From assembly GCA_001599915.1 (NCBI GenBank), contig BCIG01000003.1, positions 372,001 through 436,000 on the forward strand: DNA of 64,000 nt. Reading direction: 5' to 3'. How positions within the stretch are numbered: position 1 is the first letter of the stretch; the number at the start of each line of letters is the position of its first letter. Below, piece after piece: positions 33,246 to 44,211 of this stretch. A program made the position numbers and the translations under genes. The notes under the pieces were generated by a model. That model saw only the letters and a program-made list of their open reading frames with translations, had not been told where the DNA came from and made no database searches. Source of the DNA: Symbiotaphrina buchneri (Eukaryota > Ascomycota > Symbiotaphrinales > Symbiotaphrinaceae).

Positions 33246-34889
33246 CCTCGAAGAGAGATTCTTCATCTAAGTCAGTGCAATTGGCTGAGGACGATGTGCT
33301 TGTTCAATGATGAGTACTGGAATGGAGGAGTTGATGATGCATGTGGGTCGATTTCTCAGAATGCTTCTGAACGAAGGGGTTATCTCAAATGGCGTTCATT
33401 TGAGCCGACGAACGAAGGATCCTTGCTTACTATGTCACTGGCGCTGGGCGAAGGAAAGCGGTAGTCTTTCTAGACTGTCCTCGGGACGTCTACAGAGGAG
33501 AGAAGTGGGACAACGTGCGCTGGGCTTTTTCGAAAGGATGTAGTGGAGTGCATGCGAGCGAGTCATGCAGCTGAAAGACAATGCCTCCGCCGGTATTCGG
33601 AGGACTTTGGTTGTTTCTCTGAGATCAAGTTTCATGTTGACTAGAAAGGACTAGCCCTAGAAATTGAGACTTCATGATTCTGACCTAGCTATCTTACACA
33701 TTGTAATCTAGCTCGGTAATACATATCAGGCGCACAATTGCAGGTACTGGCTGAAGTTACAGGCGAGACTATGGATTGCACGAGAGCGCGGTCAGACCCA
33801 ACGTAACTTCGAGAAGAAGCCCGAAATAGGGTTTGGATATCGAGACAAATTCCGGGACCGTGCAGCAGCACGAGCCTTCTGGGTCGGGCGTCGTTGGACA
33901 GTGGTAGACTATCGCAACGAGGTTTGCCAAGGTGACGTGGAAGCTCCAATGAAGATCCTCTTCTGCATCTCCCAGCCCAATTGCTACAAACAAAACTCAC
34001 AATATCCCTATGCTCGAAATAATGCAACGTGGCAGTCCAACAGAGGCACGCAGATAAAAGCCACATGCTGGAGATCTTCGGGCTTGCTGATCATGCCCAT
34101 GATTATAATAAAGGGTGTTCCCTGCGCCCATCCAGTCCAGCTTGGGTGTTCATAACTGGGACCTCAGCAGCTGCAATGGCCCGGCAGAAACGAAAGACGG
34201 TTGGGCGGATGTGGCGTACATGATTATGCACGATCGAGCTGCGGGTCACCGAACCCGATTGATTTAACTGGCCTAGAGCGAGAGCTTTCCCTGCGGGCGC
34301 ATTTGTTGATTTGAGATTTGGGATTTTGTCTACGGACATACTCAAGAGTATTCCATGTTGTAAGGTAGGTATGTCTGCAGTTTTGTCGGGCAGTTAATCC
34401 CAAGTCTGGGCCTTTACTTTATGAACATATAAACCTTGCAGGGGAGCTTTGGAGTGGAAGTGGGGTTCGGGCTCGCTCCGACTGCCTGTCAACAAAAAAT
34501 GTGGTTCGCGCCAGCACACAAGCTTTGGGCGTCAGCGAGCGCGCGACCAGCATTCCTCGAACCGTCACTGTCGTCAGAAGTCACAATTAGAAATTTTGGC
34601 CACCTTGCCAAACCTCCCACTGCCTGACCGAACCCCCTTATCCCTCAGGCCCCTTTCAATTCACCGAGCCCGACTGGAATCAGCTCCGGAGACGTCGGCG
34701 GAGCTGCATATAAAAGCGCAACGTGGAGCAAAGAGCTACTACGTAGGACATGTGCCTCGGTCATGCTCAGCAACTCTAGGAACGCTCGACTTTGAACGGA
34801 TTCTTCTGTGAACATCTGCTCACCGGCCGTCTTTCCAGTTATTTCCGGGATAAGAAGTCTTCATAGCTTCACAAATCAATATCACCACC
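33246..34889. other. intergenic, promoter of the DUF8035 gene
   Basis: These 1.6 kb between two plus-strand genes hold only short frames. The last 200 bp contain a TATA box (34709-34716) and a good start context (CACCACCATGG). I see no other gene. Confidence 0.45.
34709..34716 (+). promoter_or_regulatory. TATA box of the DUF8035 gene
   Basis: TATAAAAG lies 174 bp before the start codon, a usual distance for a fungal gene with a short 5' UTR. A GACGTC half-palindrome lies at 34691-34696. Confidence 0.5.
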
Positions 34890-37514
34890 ATGGACCCCCG
34901 GTATCATCGGCCTCCGTCGCCGGGCAGTCGCCGACTGCACAATCCGATGCGCTCATCGACGGGAACCATGGGTTATGATCCCTACCCTGCTTACTACGAC
35001 CCATATTACGCTACACCCCGAAGCAGCGGCCTGGTACCACCTCCAAGGAGCAGCGCAAGCCGCGTCGAGGAGATTGGCCCGCCTCAGATCGTGCGGAGCA
35101 GAGAACCTCCAGTACCGACACAGAATGCTGGTGATTACATTGTCCGACCGCGGCGATCCACAATGGAGTCCGGTATAGATCGATCCCGCAGACCGGCGAG
35201 TCTGATGCCCCCCGTCGAATATGACCGGGCGCGCCCGGTGGTGCACGGAGGACGGGGTATCGAGCGCCCTTCGAGCCCGCTGGCTCAATCGATGACGCCA
35301 GACTATGGCGGCAATTATTATATCCAACCACACTCCTCCCACTCTCCTAGACCGCACGCCCGGTATCCGAGCATGGATCATGACAGTCGTTATCTGAGAG
35401 AGGGCGGAAGGAATAGCAGGGAACGGGCGGGGTATCCACGGTCCGATCCACGAAGCGGGGCAGCGTTGGTCCCTCATATCAGATCGCCGGACTATGACGA
35501 GAGCTACGGATACAGTTATACAGACCCCCGAGAACAGTTCTACAGGGATGTCGCGGCGCGGCCCCGGGTGAGGCCACGGAGGGGAAGTATTGATGCTCCT
35601 CAACAACGACCGCTCAGCATGACGGAATTGGGAGATTACCTCCCCCGCGTGCCGAGGGACAGGGAAGCCGGACCGCCTCCGTCAACTAGGGGCTGGGATA
35701 AGATCGACAGGACGGCGAGTCTGAACCGTGGCCCGAGGGCGTCGGCGGATGTCATTTCCGAGCGGGAATACGCAGCAGCCAGGAGTCAGGGCGCTCTAGA
35801 CCAGCTACCCCATAGGACCAGTCGGCGTCCTATATCGGTACATCAAGGCTATGATGACGGGTACAGCTCCTACCGTGAGGACTATGACGAACCTCGACAG
35901 ACAAGGCATAGGCCTAAGCCCAGTTACGACAGCGATGCTGAGAGGGGGACATACGGCCACTCTGGCGGTGTCGATCGCTACGGGCCTCGGGATGAGGCGG
36001 TGGCATACGATCCTATAAAAGCAAAGGATGTGAGTGATGCCGAAGCTCCACGCAAGGAGCATCGTCGGCACCATCACAAGAGTGATCGGGACAAATACGA
36101 ATCGGAGACTGATCGTCACGAACACAAGCATCGGCATCGTACTGAGCGCAACTCCGAGTCTCACAAGCACCGCGACAAGGAAGGCCGGTCATATGAGTCC
36201 GAAGCTGATGAACCTCTACGAGAGCACCGCTCAAGAAAGCACCGTGATAGAAGCTCCGATGACAGGGAGATCAGAACCAAGGACGTCGACATTCCGAGAA
36301 GTGTGCCAATTGACACTCGGGTTGCAGATGACGACCCCGTTGGCAGGAGTGATGCAAGGAGAAAAGGACCTCGAGAGGTCAGTTCTACCAGAGAAGCTGA
36401 AGAAGAGGAAGAAATGCGGGAAAGAGAGAGACGCCGGAAAGAACGAAGAGAACGAGGTGACTGGGATGGAAGAGGATCTGATGACATAAAGGAACCTCCT
36501 ATCATCGACCTGGCTGGTCGAGCTCCGCAGGAGAGAGAACTGCGAGACCGCCGATACCGGGAGAGGTCTCCATCTGAAGACCGTTACCGCATGCCATATA
36601 ACGACCGTGAACCCCACGAACGGGCAAGTCAAGATCGGGTCTTCCGTGATGGTGAGCAAATGTATGCCGAGCCAGAAGACCTGCATGATGACTATCACCG
36701 CGAACGGACCCGCGACCCCGACAGAGGGACGTCCATTGACATCGTGCCTCCGCCCAAATCACCGAAACCCGTCAAGGGCATCTTGCGTCCGCCAACCGAG
36801 AAATTCCCCGAGGACCCGGCGCCGATCAGGGAAGGCGTGGCCCCTCACAAGGACTCTCTGAAGAACAAGAAGGGCATTCCTCCGGGCGCTCGCTGGACCA
36901 AGATCGATAGGAAACTGGTGAATCCCGCGGCACTGGAGGAGGGGAATGAGAGGTTTGAGGAGAGGCTCGATTATGTCATTGTCCTGCGGGTGTTGACCAA
37001 GGAGGAAATCCAAGAATATGCCAGGAGGACACAGGCTATCAGAGGTACGTTATCTCCCGACTGATTTGAAGCCCAGTGACCGATATCCTCACCTCCGCTC
37101 CCGCCTTCTCAACCCTGAGCTTCCTTGATCTCAGCTGACACGAACCGCCCATCAGACGCCCGCTACGAATCCGAACGCCGCAGCAACCCGCACCGCCCCT
37201 CCCGGCAGCGCGCCATCGAGCCCGCCTCCTCCTCCCGGGACCCGGACCTCCCCAGCGCAGTCGAAGCCCGCGCTCTCGAAGCCTCCACACCACCGCACCG
37301 CGCCGAAACCATGCCTCCTCTCTCCGTCGCGGCGCAGGGCCAAGGCCCAACACCACCGCCGGCTGCGCCGTCAGCAGCATCTCTCCAGGTACCGTTGTCT
37401 CTTCAGGCTTCGGAGATGGAGCGGGTGGGGTCGAAGGATCGAGAACGGAGGCACAGAGAACGGGAACGAGAGAAGGAGAATCGGGGCTCGAAGGATGGGG
37501 GAACGCAGGAGTAG
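34890..37514 (+). CDS. DUF8035 domain protein, Arg/Tyr/Ser-rich
   Basis: Exons 34890-37044 and 37156-37514 (111-bp intron, GTACGT...ATCAG) give 837 residues. Most of the protein is low complexity: RRP/SRD-type repeats to about 370, then a His/Arg/Glu-rich block (KEHRRHHHKSDRDKYESETDRH) and a Glu/Arg-rich likely coiled coil (about 505-530). A folded part near 630-720 carries the DUF8035 pattern: KGILRPP, KFPEDPAPIREGV, GIPPGARWTKIDRKLVNPAALEE, ERFEERLDYVIVLRVL and EEIQEYARRTQAIR. The second exon adds a basic, Pro-rich tail. Its function is unknown; the SR/RE-like composition suggests an RNA-associated or condensate-forming role, which is inference only. The start has a strong context and is preceded by a TATA box. 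Confidence 0.88.
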
Positions 37515-38870
37515 TGAGTTTGCCCACCGGGTGCGACGCTTCCGAAAGGGTGTGGTGGGAGTGCTGCTGGTGGTGGTGTTGGTGTTTGCTGGGATTTTGG
37601 CTGACGTGTGGTGATTGAGGGAAGTAGTTATATGTCTGGTGGGTTGGGGGATTGATTGCATGAATCTCTTTGAGGATTGAAAGGAGCCTCGGAGGAATGA
37701 AAGGGGGTGGAATGGAATGAGATCAGACGAGCTGAGAAGAGATCACATGCCATGCCGATGAGACAAGATGATACGAGACGAGACAAGACTCTACGAGAAG
37801 ACACGAGAAGATGCTTACTTACTTGCTTACTCGCCAGCTCTGTTCGAGTATCTACCTTACTGAGCTAGGAGACGGAGAGAACGAATGCTATGCTACGATA
37901 TGCTACGATACAATGAGATATTGCTTTTCTGTTACTCTCTACACTTTACACGTTTGTTTTAGACACAAACACAATCGAGCATTGCGTTGCTGAGCGTTGA
38001 GAGCATTGCGTTGCTGAGCATTGAGAGCGTTGCGTTGCGTTAGGAGGCTGGCTGGCTGGCGAGACTGGCTGGGTGGCTGGGATTGAGACTTTCTTTGCTA
38101 TTATGGCATAGCTATGGCATGTGGCATAGGCATAGGCATAGAGCGATAGCGAGAGTGATAGCGATTGTGATAGCGATTGTGATAGCGATTTTAGAAAGCG
38201 ATTTCAAAGAATAGGTCCTTCGTCAGTCAATGGCATGATTGCTTTATCTACTCCGTAATTATTCGCATAGCTGGCTGGCTGGCTGGGTGCTTACGTACTT
38301 GCCTACTGGCGGAATTTGGTAATTTGACAATTTGGAGAGAACATGATGTTCTGTTTCTGCGGAAGAAGTAGTGGTTCTTACTTACTACGTCTCGCTGGAG
38401 CCATCAGTTTGGAGCCTTCACTTCCCATTTTGCATTGTACAAGCAAGCAAGCTACAATCGCCAATTACGGTGGGAGTGAGTGATATCTCGAAAATCGGCA
38501 TGCATTCATCCAGCTAAGCTAAGCTAACTGGGACCAAACTACCGACGGACGCTATTCTCCAATTTGAACCCCCTTCCATTCCGAGATGTTTGCAGAACTT
38601 TCCTTCCATTCTCTCTTGTACATTACTTGCTCCATGCGGTGCGCAAGCAAGCTTAAGATGAGAGAAACTGATCCGAGATGAACGTCCATCGCGCCCGACG
38701 CAGAAACCAAAGTCATTACAGCATGGGACAGACCAAGCCAAGTGCAGCGCCGCGAAAGATCATCATTAACATGGCAGCAACGTCTGTTTGGGCTGTAGCT
38801 GCTGCTGGGACCAAACATCAGCATGTCATCACATCATTCTTGGGGTCCTCACTCACAGCTGCATGATCCT
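37515..38870. repeat. microsatellite-rich convergent intergenic region
   Basis: Between the stops of the DUF8035 gene (+) and hexA (-). It is packed with short tandem motifs: ACGAGA/AAGA-like runs (37740-37815), TGCTACGATA twice (near 37890-37910), a 22-24 bp unit with ATTGCGTTGCTGAG (37977-38041), GGCT repeats (38045-38085 and 38268-38288), GGCATAG repeats (38104-38140) and a 12-bp GATAGCGATTGT unit (38145-38190). There is no gene. It probably holds both 3' UTRs. Confidence 0.7.
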
Positions 38871-39503
38871 TTACAACCTCGATCCGTGCACCACCTTGTA
38901 GTCAACAGCAAGCTCGCGTCCGCCGTCACTGATGACCAAGACACGAACACTGCCACGGCCATTGGCGAAAGCATCGTTAAGCCGTTCCCACAAGCCGCCT
39001 TGCTCCAAGACCGGCAGGCCCTGCTTGACGTCGCCCGTCTCGGTCATAGCGACGACGCGTCCATCGTCACGGATATCAAGGACACGGTATTGCTTGAAGA
39101 CAGGGCCGAGCATGTTCTGAACGACGACCGAAGGGGCAGGGTTGGACACGAAGCTGGACTCTTCTTGGAGCTGCTTGGTGAAGAGGTCGACACCTAGGTA
39201 GCGGTATTGCCCTGTCTGTGCCGAGGTGGTGATGCGGATGACCTGGCAGGGACGACCCTGGAGGATGATGATGTCGCCAATGCGGATGTGGTGGCAGGGG
39301 ATAGTGATGGTGTTGGGGGGTCCAGCAGAACGCTCAACCACGCGGGTGCTGACACGTGCGGGAGCTTCCTCATGGACGTAGATGTCCTCCTCGACACGCT
39401 CTTGACGGTGACGAGGGTGAAGCGGGTGGAGGATACGGTCGGCAGCCCGCTCCACTCCACGGCGGAAGGAGTGGTAGTGTCCATCTTCGTCGTAGTAGCC
39501 CAT
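38871..39503 (-). CDS. hexA: Woronin body major protein HexA (Hex1)
   Basis: Self-assembling peroxisomal protein that forms the crystalline core of Woronin bodies, which plug septal pores after wounding. The canonical form starts at MGYYDEDGHYHSFRRG (ATG 39503-39501) and has 210 residues in one exon. Seen: a His/Arg/Glu-rich variable N-terminal region, then the eIF5A-like two-domain core (TITIPCHHIRIGDIIILQGRPCQVIRI, TGQYRYLGVDLFTKQL, EESSFVSNPAPSVVVQNMLGPVFKQYRVLDI, VVAMTETGDVKQGLPV, GRGSVRVLVISDGGRELAVDYKVVHG) and the C-terminal tripeptide SRL, a PTS1 peroxisomal signal. The frame stays open upstream of this ATG (see the extension entry). The gene is convergent with the DUF8035 gene. Confidence 0.95.
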   Translation of the reverse strand: MGYYDEDGHYHSFRRGVERAADRILHPLHPRHRQERVEEDIYVHEEAPARVSTRVVERSAGPPNTITIPCHHIRIGDIIILQGRPCQVIRITTSAQTGQYRYLGVDLFTKQLQEESSFVSNPAPSVVVQNMLGPVFKQYRVLDIRDDGRVVAMTETGDVKQGLPVLEQGGLWERLNDAFANGRGSVRVLVISDGGRELAVDYKVVHGSRL

Positions 39504-40298
39504 CTTGAATCGGTCGTGGGGAGGATCGACGGTGATTTCGGATTCGACTTTGATCTGCTCACGAGGTTCGGAGTAGGTACGCTGTTCGAAGCGCTCGGCG
39601 TAACCTGGCTGTGTACGTTGACGGTATTCCCTTTCGGTCACGTCGATACGAGATTCGGCCCAGTTGGCGGGACGACGACGGTCAATGTCAACTTCGATTT
39701 CGGTGTCGGTATAGCGACGGTCACCTTCTCTGTAGCTGAGGCAAAAGAATGATTAGCTGTTGCTCAAGAAAGATGAAACATGTTGTCAGCTCGTCGATAG
39801 TGTTACTCGGTCAACAGAATTAGTGTACTCATTTCATTGGCTCGGAAAGAGGTCAAATGCACAATGCGTTGTCCATCACATTGGCGGTGAAAACAGAGCA
39901 GAAACTTCAAGGCTTACCGTTCTCCTGAGATCTGACCCTCGGGATAGCGACGATAGTGGTCTTCTTCGTAGACGACCTCTTCCTTTGTTCCGGGACGGCG
40001 GATACGGTCTTCCTCGTAGACGTGAACTTCTTCCCGACCCGACCTTCGTCTGGGATCGACAGTAGCGGAGAAGGAAGTGTGAACGTCTTCGTGACCTTCC
40101 CGTCCGACGCGCGAGGTCCGGTTTGCCTCTCCTTCTACCCTGATGGAGGTAGTGGACGATGACTCCTCAGCGTTACTCCGGTACGACGACGGGAAGACAC
40201 TGAAGGGGATGGGGACGCGGGCGTCAAAGTCCAGATTGACTGTCCTTGGGGCGTCCTTTCTCGAATGCCTTTCGAGTTGTTATCGAGGTAACAATTCG
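39504..40298 (-). other. in-frame upstream extension of hexA (alternative N-terminus or leader)
   Basis: The hexA frame continues upstream to 39735, an intron (39917-39736, 182 bp, GTAAGC...CTCAG) follows, and an in-frame exon from 39918 to about 40290 continues it. The encoded part is highly charged (RRYPEGQISGER, REEVHVYEEDRIRRPG, TEIEVDIDRRRPANWAE), more like protein than chance, yet has no ATG in any frame once spliced. A TAA lies just above 40285. Aspergillus oryzae hex1 is known to be alternatively spliced, so a longer isoform starting in an upstream exon is likely; I could not find its start. The alternative is a non-coding leader. Confidence 0.5.
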
Positions 40299-41959
40299 AA
40301 AGGAAGACAAGAAAAGACTCTTGCTCCTTTGAGGGGAGGGTGAGGTGGTCAAGGAAAGAGGAGAAAGGAGGACTGTTGTGAAGACAGCTCAACCTGTTCT
40401 GTAATGCAATGGATGCAATAGATGCTGTCAAATTTGAATGGTACTGTAGCTAGGCTGAATAACCAAGCAAATTGACAGTTTTCTGGATATGCAGGGTTTG
40501 ACAGGTGAGGAATGGCGGAGGCGAGGAATGGAGAGAGGAGAGAAGGAATGGAAGGAATTTGGGATGTGACGGGGAATTTAGTGACGGTTGGGAGCTCCAG
40601 CTTTCGTTTGCGTTGTTTTGTAAACAATCACTTTCTCTTAGCGCCGTTGCTCGGATGGTGATTGGGGAACAAGCGTCTCGGCGCTCAAGCCCCATGTTTT
40701 CTTCCGACTTTCACGTGCAGGCGGAGCTACGGTATCGTCCTTAGACACACCACACAACAACAAACGGACACCTGGATGGAGTCTCGACAACGATGATAAT
40801 TCGCAAGCAAATAAATTCGTCTTGAATTTATTGCACAAGTAAAGTTGATCCAACCTACTCAAGTCTGCATGGCTACGCATTTCCTTACTGTCCTACCAAG
40901 AAGCAACGGCCTTACAGATACAGTACTCTGCGATTATTCGACAACCCAATACTCCACCTTGCATGCAGGCAACTGTGACCAGGCATCAATCCATCCCCTG
41001 TAATTTGGAAATGGACGGCTACTGGTCTCTTGGAGATCTAGAACCCGCGTGGATTCCCATCATTGGCTCTCAAGATATGCAAGAGTGCCGTGGCGCACGC
41101 GTAATCCTCCATCATGGGGGTGCCATCTCAGCTGAGACCAACGTCTCAATATGCGGGCCGATGCTCCACACGGCAGCGTGGTGGCCTGTTATCACCATGA
41201 TCGGACCCTGCACAGGACAACCAAGGATACATCGAACTCGCAAATGCCGCGAAAGCATAAGGTAACGAAAAGTTACCTCAATAATAACAATGATAATATA
41301 CAATTTAGATTCGACCTAGGATCTGGTGTACGTGCGATGTTTAAATGCTACCCTGATTCAGGGATATCGTTCATACCTTATCACGAACAAAGCTCCCAAA
41401 AGAGATCAAGAATATCTTTCAGCACCTCAGGCACACACCAAATGCTGAGTCTGTGCCTCAAGTGTAATGAACTCTCGGTCAAATTAACGATTTGGCAGCT
41501 GGACAGCTTGACAGCGTTTTCAGGAACAAGTCGTTAGCAATATCTGCGGGATCGGGAAGCTCCGTGTGCCTTTGGAGATAATGATATCAAACATAGCAAA
41601 CCAAGCAAACACAGCAAATGCTCTTCTCAACCTTTGGCATTTGCTTTGCGCCCACCTTCCTGGCAACAGTCACGATGATAGTAGGACTGTGAATTCTACC
41701 TTCAATTGACTTCTTCCAATAGACTATCCGCTGCACTCTCGTTGCTGATTCCTCTTGTTCTGTGATTTGGTGATCAAATCACAAATCGGCCAAACGGCGA
41801 CCTCCGCCAACGATAAGCTTCACGGCGATAAACACCGCCGACAGCCCGCCAGACCCCGAGATCAACACCAGGGACTCAATATCAGATCGACCAAACTTTT
41901 TCACCTGCCAATTGCATCCCGCCATTGACTCCCTTTCTTTTTGTATATACTCACTCCCA
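40299..41959. other. divergent intergenic region of hexA and the amidohydrolase
   Basis: Contains the hexA promoter and leader (C/T-rich on the minus strand from about 40640 to 40300, with a possible first ATG at 40695) and the promoter of the plus-strand amidohydrolase. A 100-codon plus frame at 40963-41265 has no recognisable character. I see nothing else. Confidence 0.4.
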
Positions 41960-44211
41960 ATGTCCTTTCCCTCCACAGCGCTTCCCCGCGCCTTTTCCCG
42001 CATTTCGCTTCCCCGCCCCACTTTATACGCAAGGCCAAGGATTGGCCGCTCCAGAGCACAATGCCTGAAAACGCAGCAGACGCCTCGGAGATGCTTTATG
42101 GCCAGTGCGAGGCGAGATGTTTCGACGGCGGCGATGACAGAGGAGCAGCTTGCGGGCTTGAGAGTCGACCGTGAGAGGTTGATGCGGGATCTCCATGGGC
42201 CGTGCAAGTGGGGAATGGGCGAGCGGTGGGGGGAGTATGTCTTTCCATATATTTCATACTGTCCTCGTATATATACCCAGACTTGGTCTTAATCATGCAG
42301 AAATTCCTTTATCAACCCAGAGGGGAAGCTGAGGGGCAACCGGTGTCTCGGGAGTGCTTGTCACTGGGATGCTGGAGGCTTGAAGTTTCAATTTGGTTCC
42401 AGTTCCTTTTATACCATCCAGGCGGAATTACATGTTGCCAACTCCTCTATTGGGAATTTATTGTCCCTTTGCTCAAGCTGATTGTCTGTAGTGGTCCCAC
42501 AGACATTGGAATGTCTCGACTGACACTGACCGACGCCGATAAGACGGCCCGAGACTGGTTCGTCGATGTATGAACCAAGCCCTACAGTTACCTGTGATAC
42601 ATCTCTAACATCTTGCAGACTACTAAAGAATTGGGCTGCAATATTACGATCGACCAGATGGGGAACACGTTTGCCGTTCGCCCCGGCCGAAAAGACGGTC
42701 CACCTACAGTGGCAGGCTCGCATCTGGACACTCAGCCTACAGGAGGACGGTAAGGAGCATCCAACCTCTTGATCACTGGGTCTGATCATTGATAACAGGT
42801 ATGACGGGATACTCGGGGTTCATGCAGGTATAATCCATTGCTTACAGGCCGTTCTGCACAATAGCTGACAGGTGTAGGTGTTGAGATGCTCAAAGTCCTC
42901 AAGGATCAAAACATTGAGACAGAATTTCCCGTTGGCGTCGTCAACTGGACCAAGTAAGACTCCTCTTCCCGCTTTCTCCTGACCTGACTGACCCAAGTCT
43001 GCTTCCAGCGAGGAAGGTGCTCGTTTCCCCATCTCAATGGTCGCCTCTGGCGTCTGGGCCGGCAGTATCCGACTCGAGCATGCACACAACCTGCAAGAAG
43101 TCGGCGGAGGTACAGCAACTATGAAGACTGAGCTGGAGCGGATAGGTTACTTGGGCAGCGTACCGGCAAGCCACAAAGCCATTCCTCTCGCCGCCCACTT
43201 TGAGCTGCACATCGAACAGGGGCCGCTTCTTGAAGCTTCAGGACAGAAGATCGGCGCCGTTGTTGGCGTCCAGGTAGCTCAGCCCTCCTCCCTCACATGC
43301 ACTGGAACCATTATTGATGCGGTAACAGGCATATAAATGGTTTACCATCACCGTCCGCGGCCGCGACTGCCACACCGGCACGACCGCCTTCCCACACCGA
43401 TCCGACGCCATGCTAACGGCCAGCTCCTTGATCGTGCACTCGCACCACCTCGCCGCAGCGCACGACTGCCTAGCCAGCACCGGCATCCTGACACTCAAGC
43501 CCGGCAGCACCAACACGGTACCCGGGTTCGTGCAGTTCAGCCTAGACATGCGCACCGACAACGACGCGAAGCTGGAGGCCTTTGAGAAGCAGCTCCGCGA
43601 AGACTTTGCGCGGATCGCCGCGGGTGAGGCCGTCCAGAGCGTGGGAAAGAGGGTCGGAAGGCCGTGTGAGATTGAGTGGAGACTCGATACGACGAGTCCG
43701 AAGGTCGACTTCCATGATGACTGCATTAAGTGCGTCGAGCAGAGCGCCAGCGGACTGTTTGGAGCTCAGGCGGACAAGTTGACGCGGAGGATGGTGAGTC
43801 AAGTCCTGCTTCCCTTGTAAGCCAGCTACTGTCCCTGCCTTCTCTATCCTTGTTTCCCAGCGGCAAACCGTTGACTCACTGAACCAGGTCTCCGGCGCCG
43901 GGCACGACTCGGTATACACCTCCAAACGCATCCCCACAGCCATGATCTTCGCACCATGCCGAGACGGCGTCTCTCACAAGTACGTCCCCTCCCCTATCTG
44001 TCATCCATCCCCTCTCATCTCCCCCTTCCGCCCCCTCCTACCTCTGCATCCAAACCAATCACCTGGACCCCGCATTTTGCTCTCACTGACTCTCGTTTTC
44101 CCACACAGTCCCTCCGAGTACTGCGCCCCGGAAGACTGCGCCAACGGCGCCGACGTCCTCCTCGGCGCTGTGCTGCGGTATGATCGCCTGAGAGCTCAGC
44201 GAGGCGTCTAG
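41960..44211 (+). CDS. M20-family N-carbamoyl amino-acid / ureido amidohydrolase
   Basis: Zinc- or manganese-dependent amidase of the allantoate amidohydrolase, beta-ureidopropionase and N-carbamoyl-L-amino-acid hydrolase group, which frees ammonia and CO2 from ureido compounds. Nine exons: 41960-42234, 42492-42567, 42619-42749, 42799-42827, 42878-42952, 43009-43274, 43329-43793, 43888-43979 and 44109-44211; 503 residues. Metal and substrate motifs: AGSHLDTQPTGGRYDG, WTNEEGARF, HFELHIEQGPLLE, RGRDCHTGTTAFPHRSDAM, GTVPGF-like NTVPGFVQFSLDMR, VSGAGHDSVY and HNPSEYC. The first 60 residues are rich in Arg and Ser with no acidic residue, like a mitochondrial presequence. The first intron (257 bp) is long for this window. 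The exact substrate cannot be told from sequence; purine or pyrimidine nitrogen salvage is the likely setting. Confidence 0.92.

Noticed and set aside
37977-38193. Short tandem units that might suggest a CRISPR-like array
   Set aside because: Units are adjacent without unique spacers and vary in length; these are ordinary microsatellites in a eukaryote.
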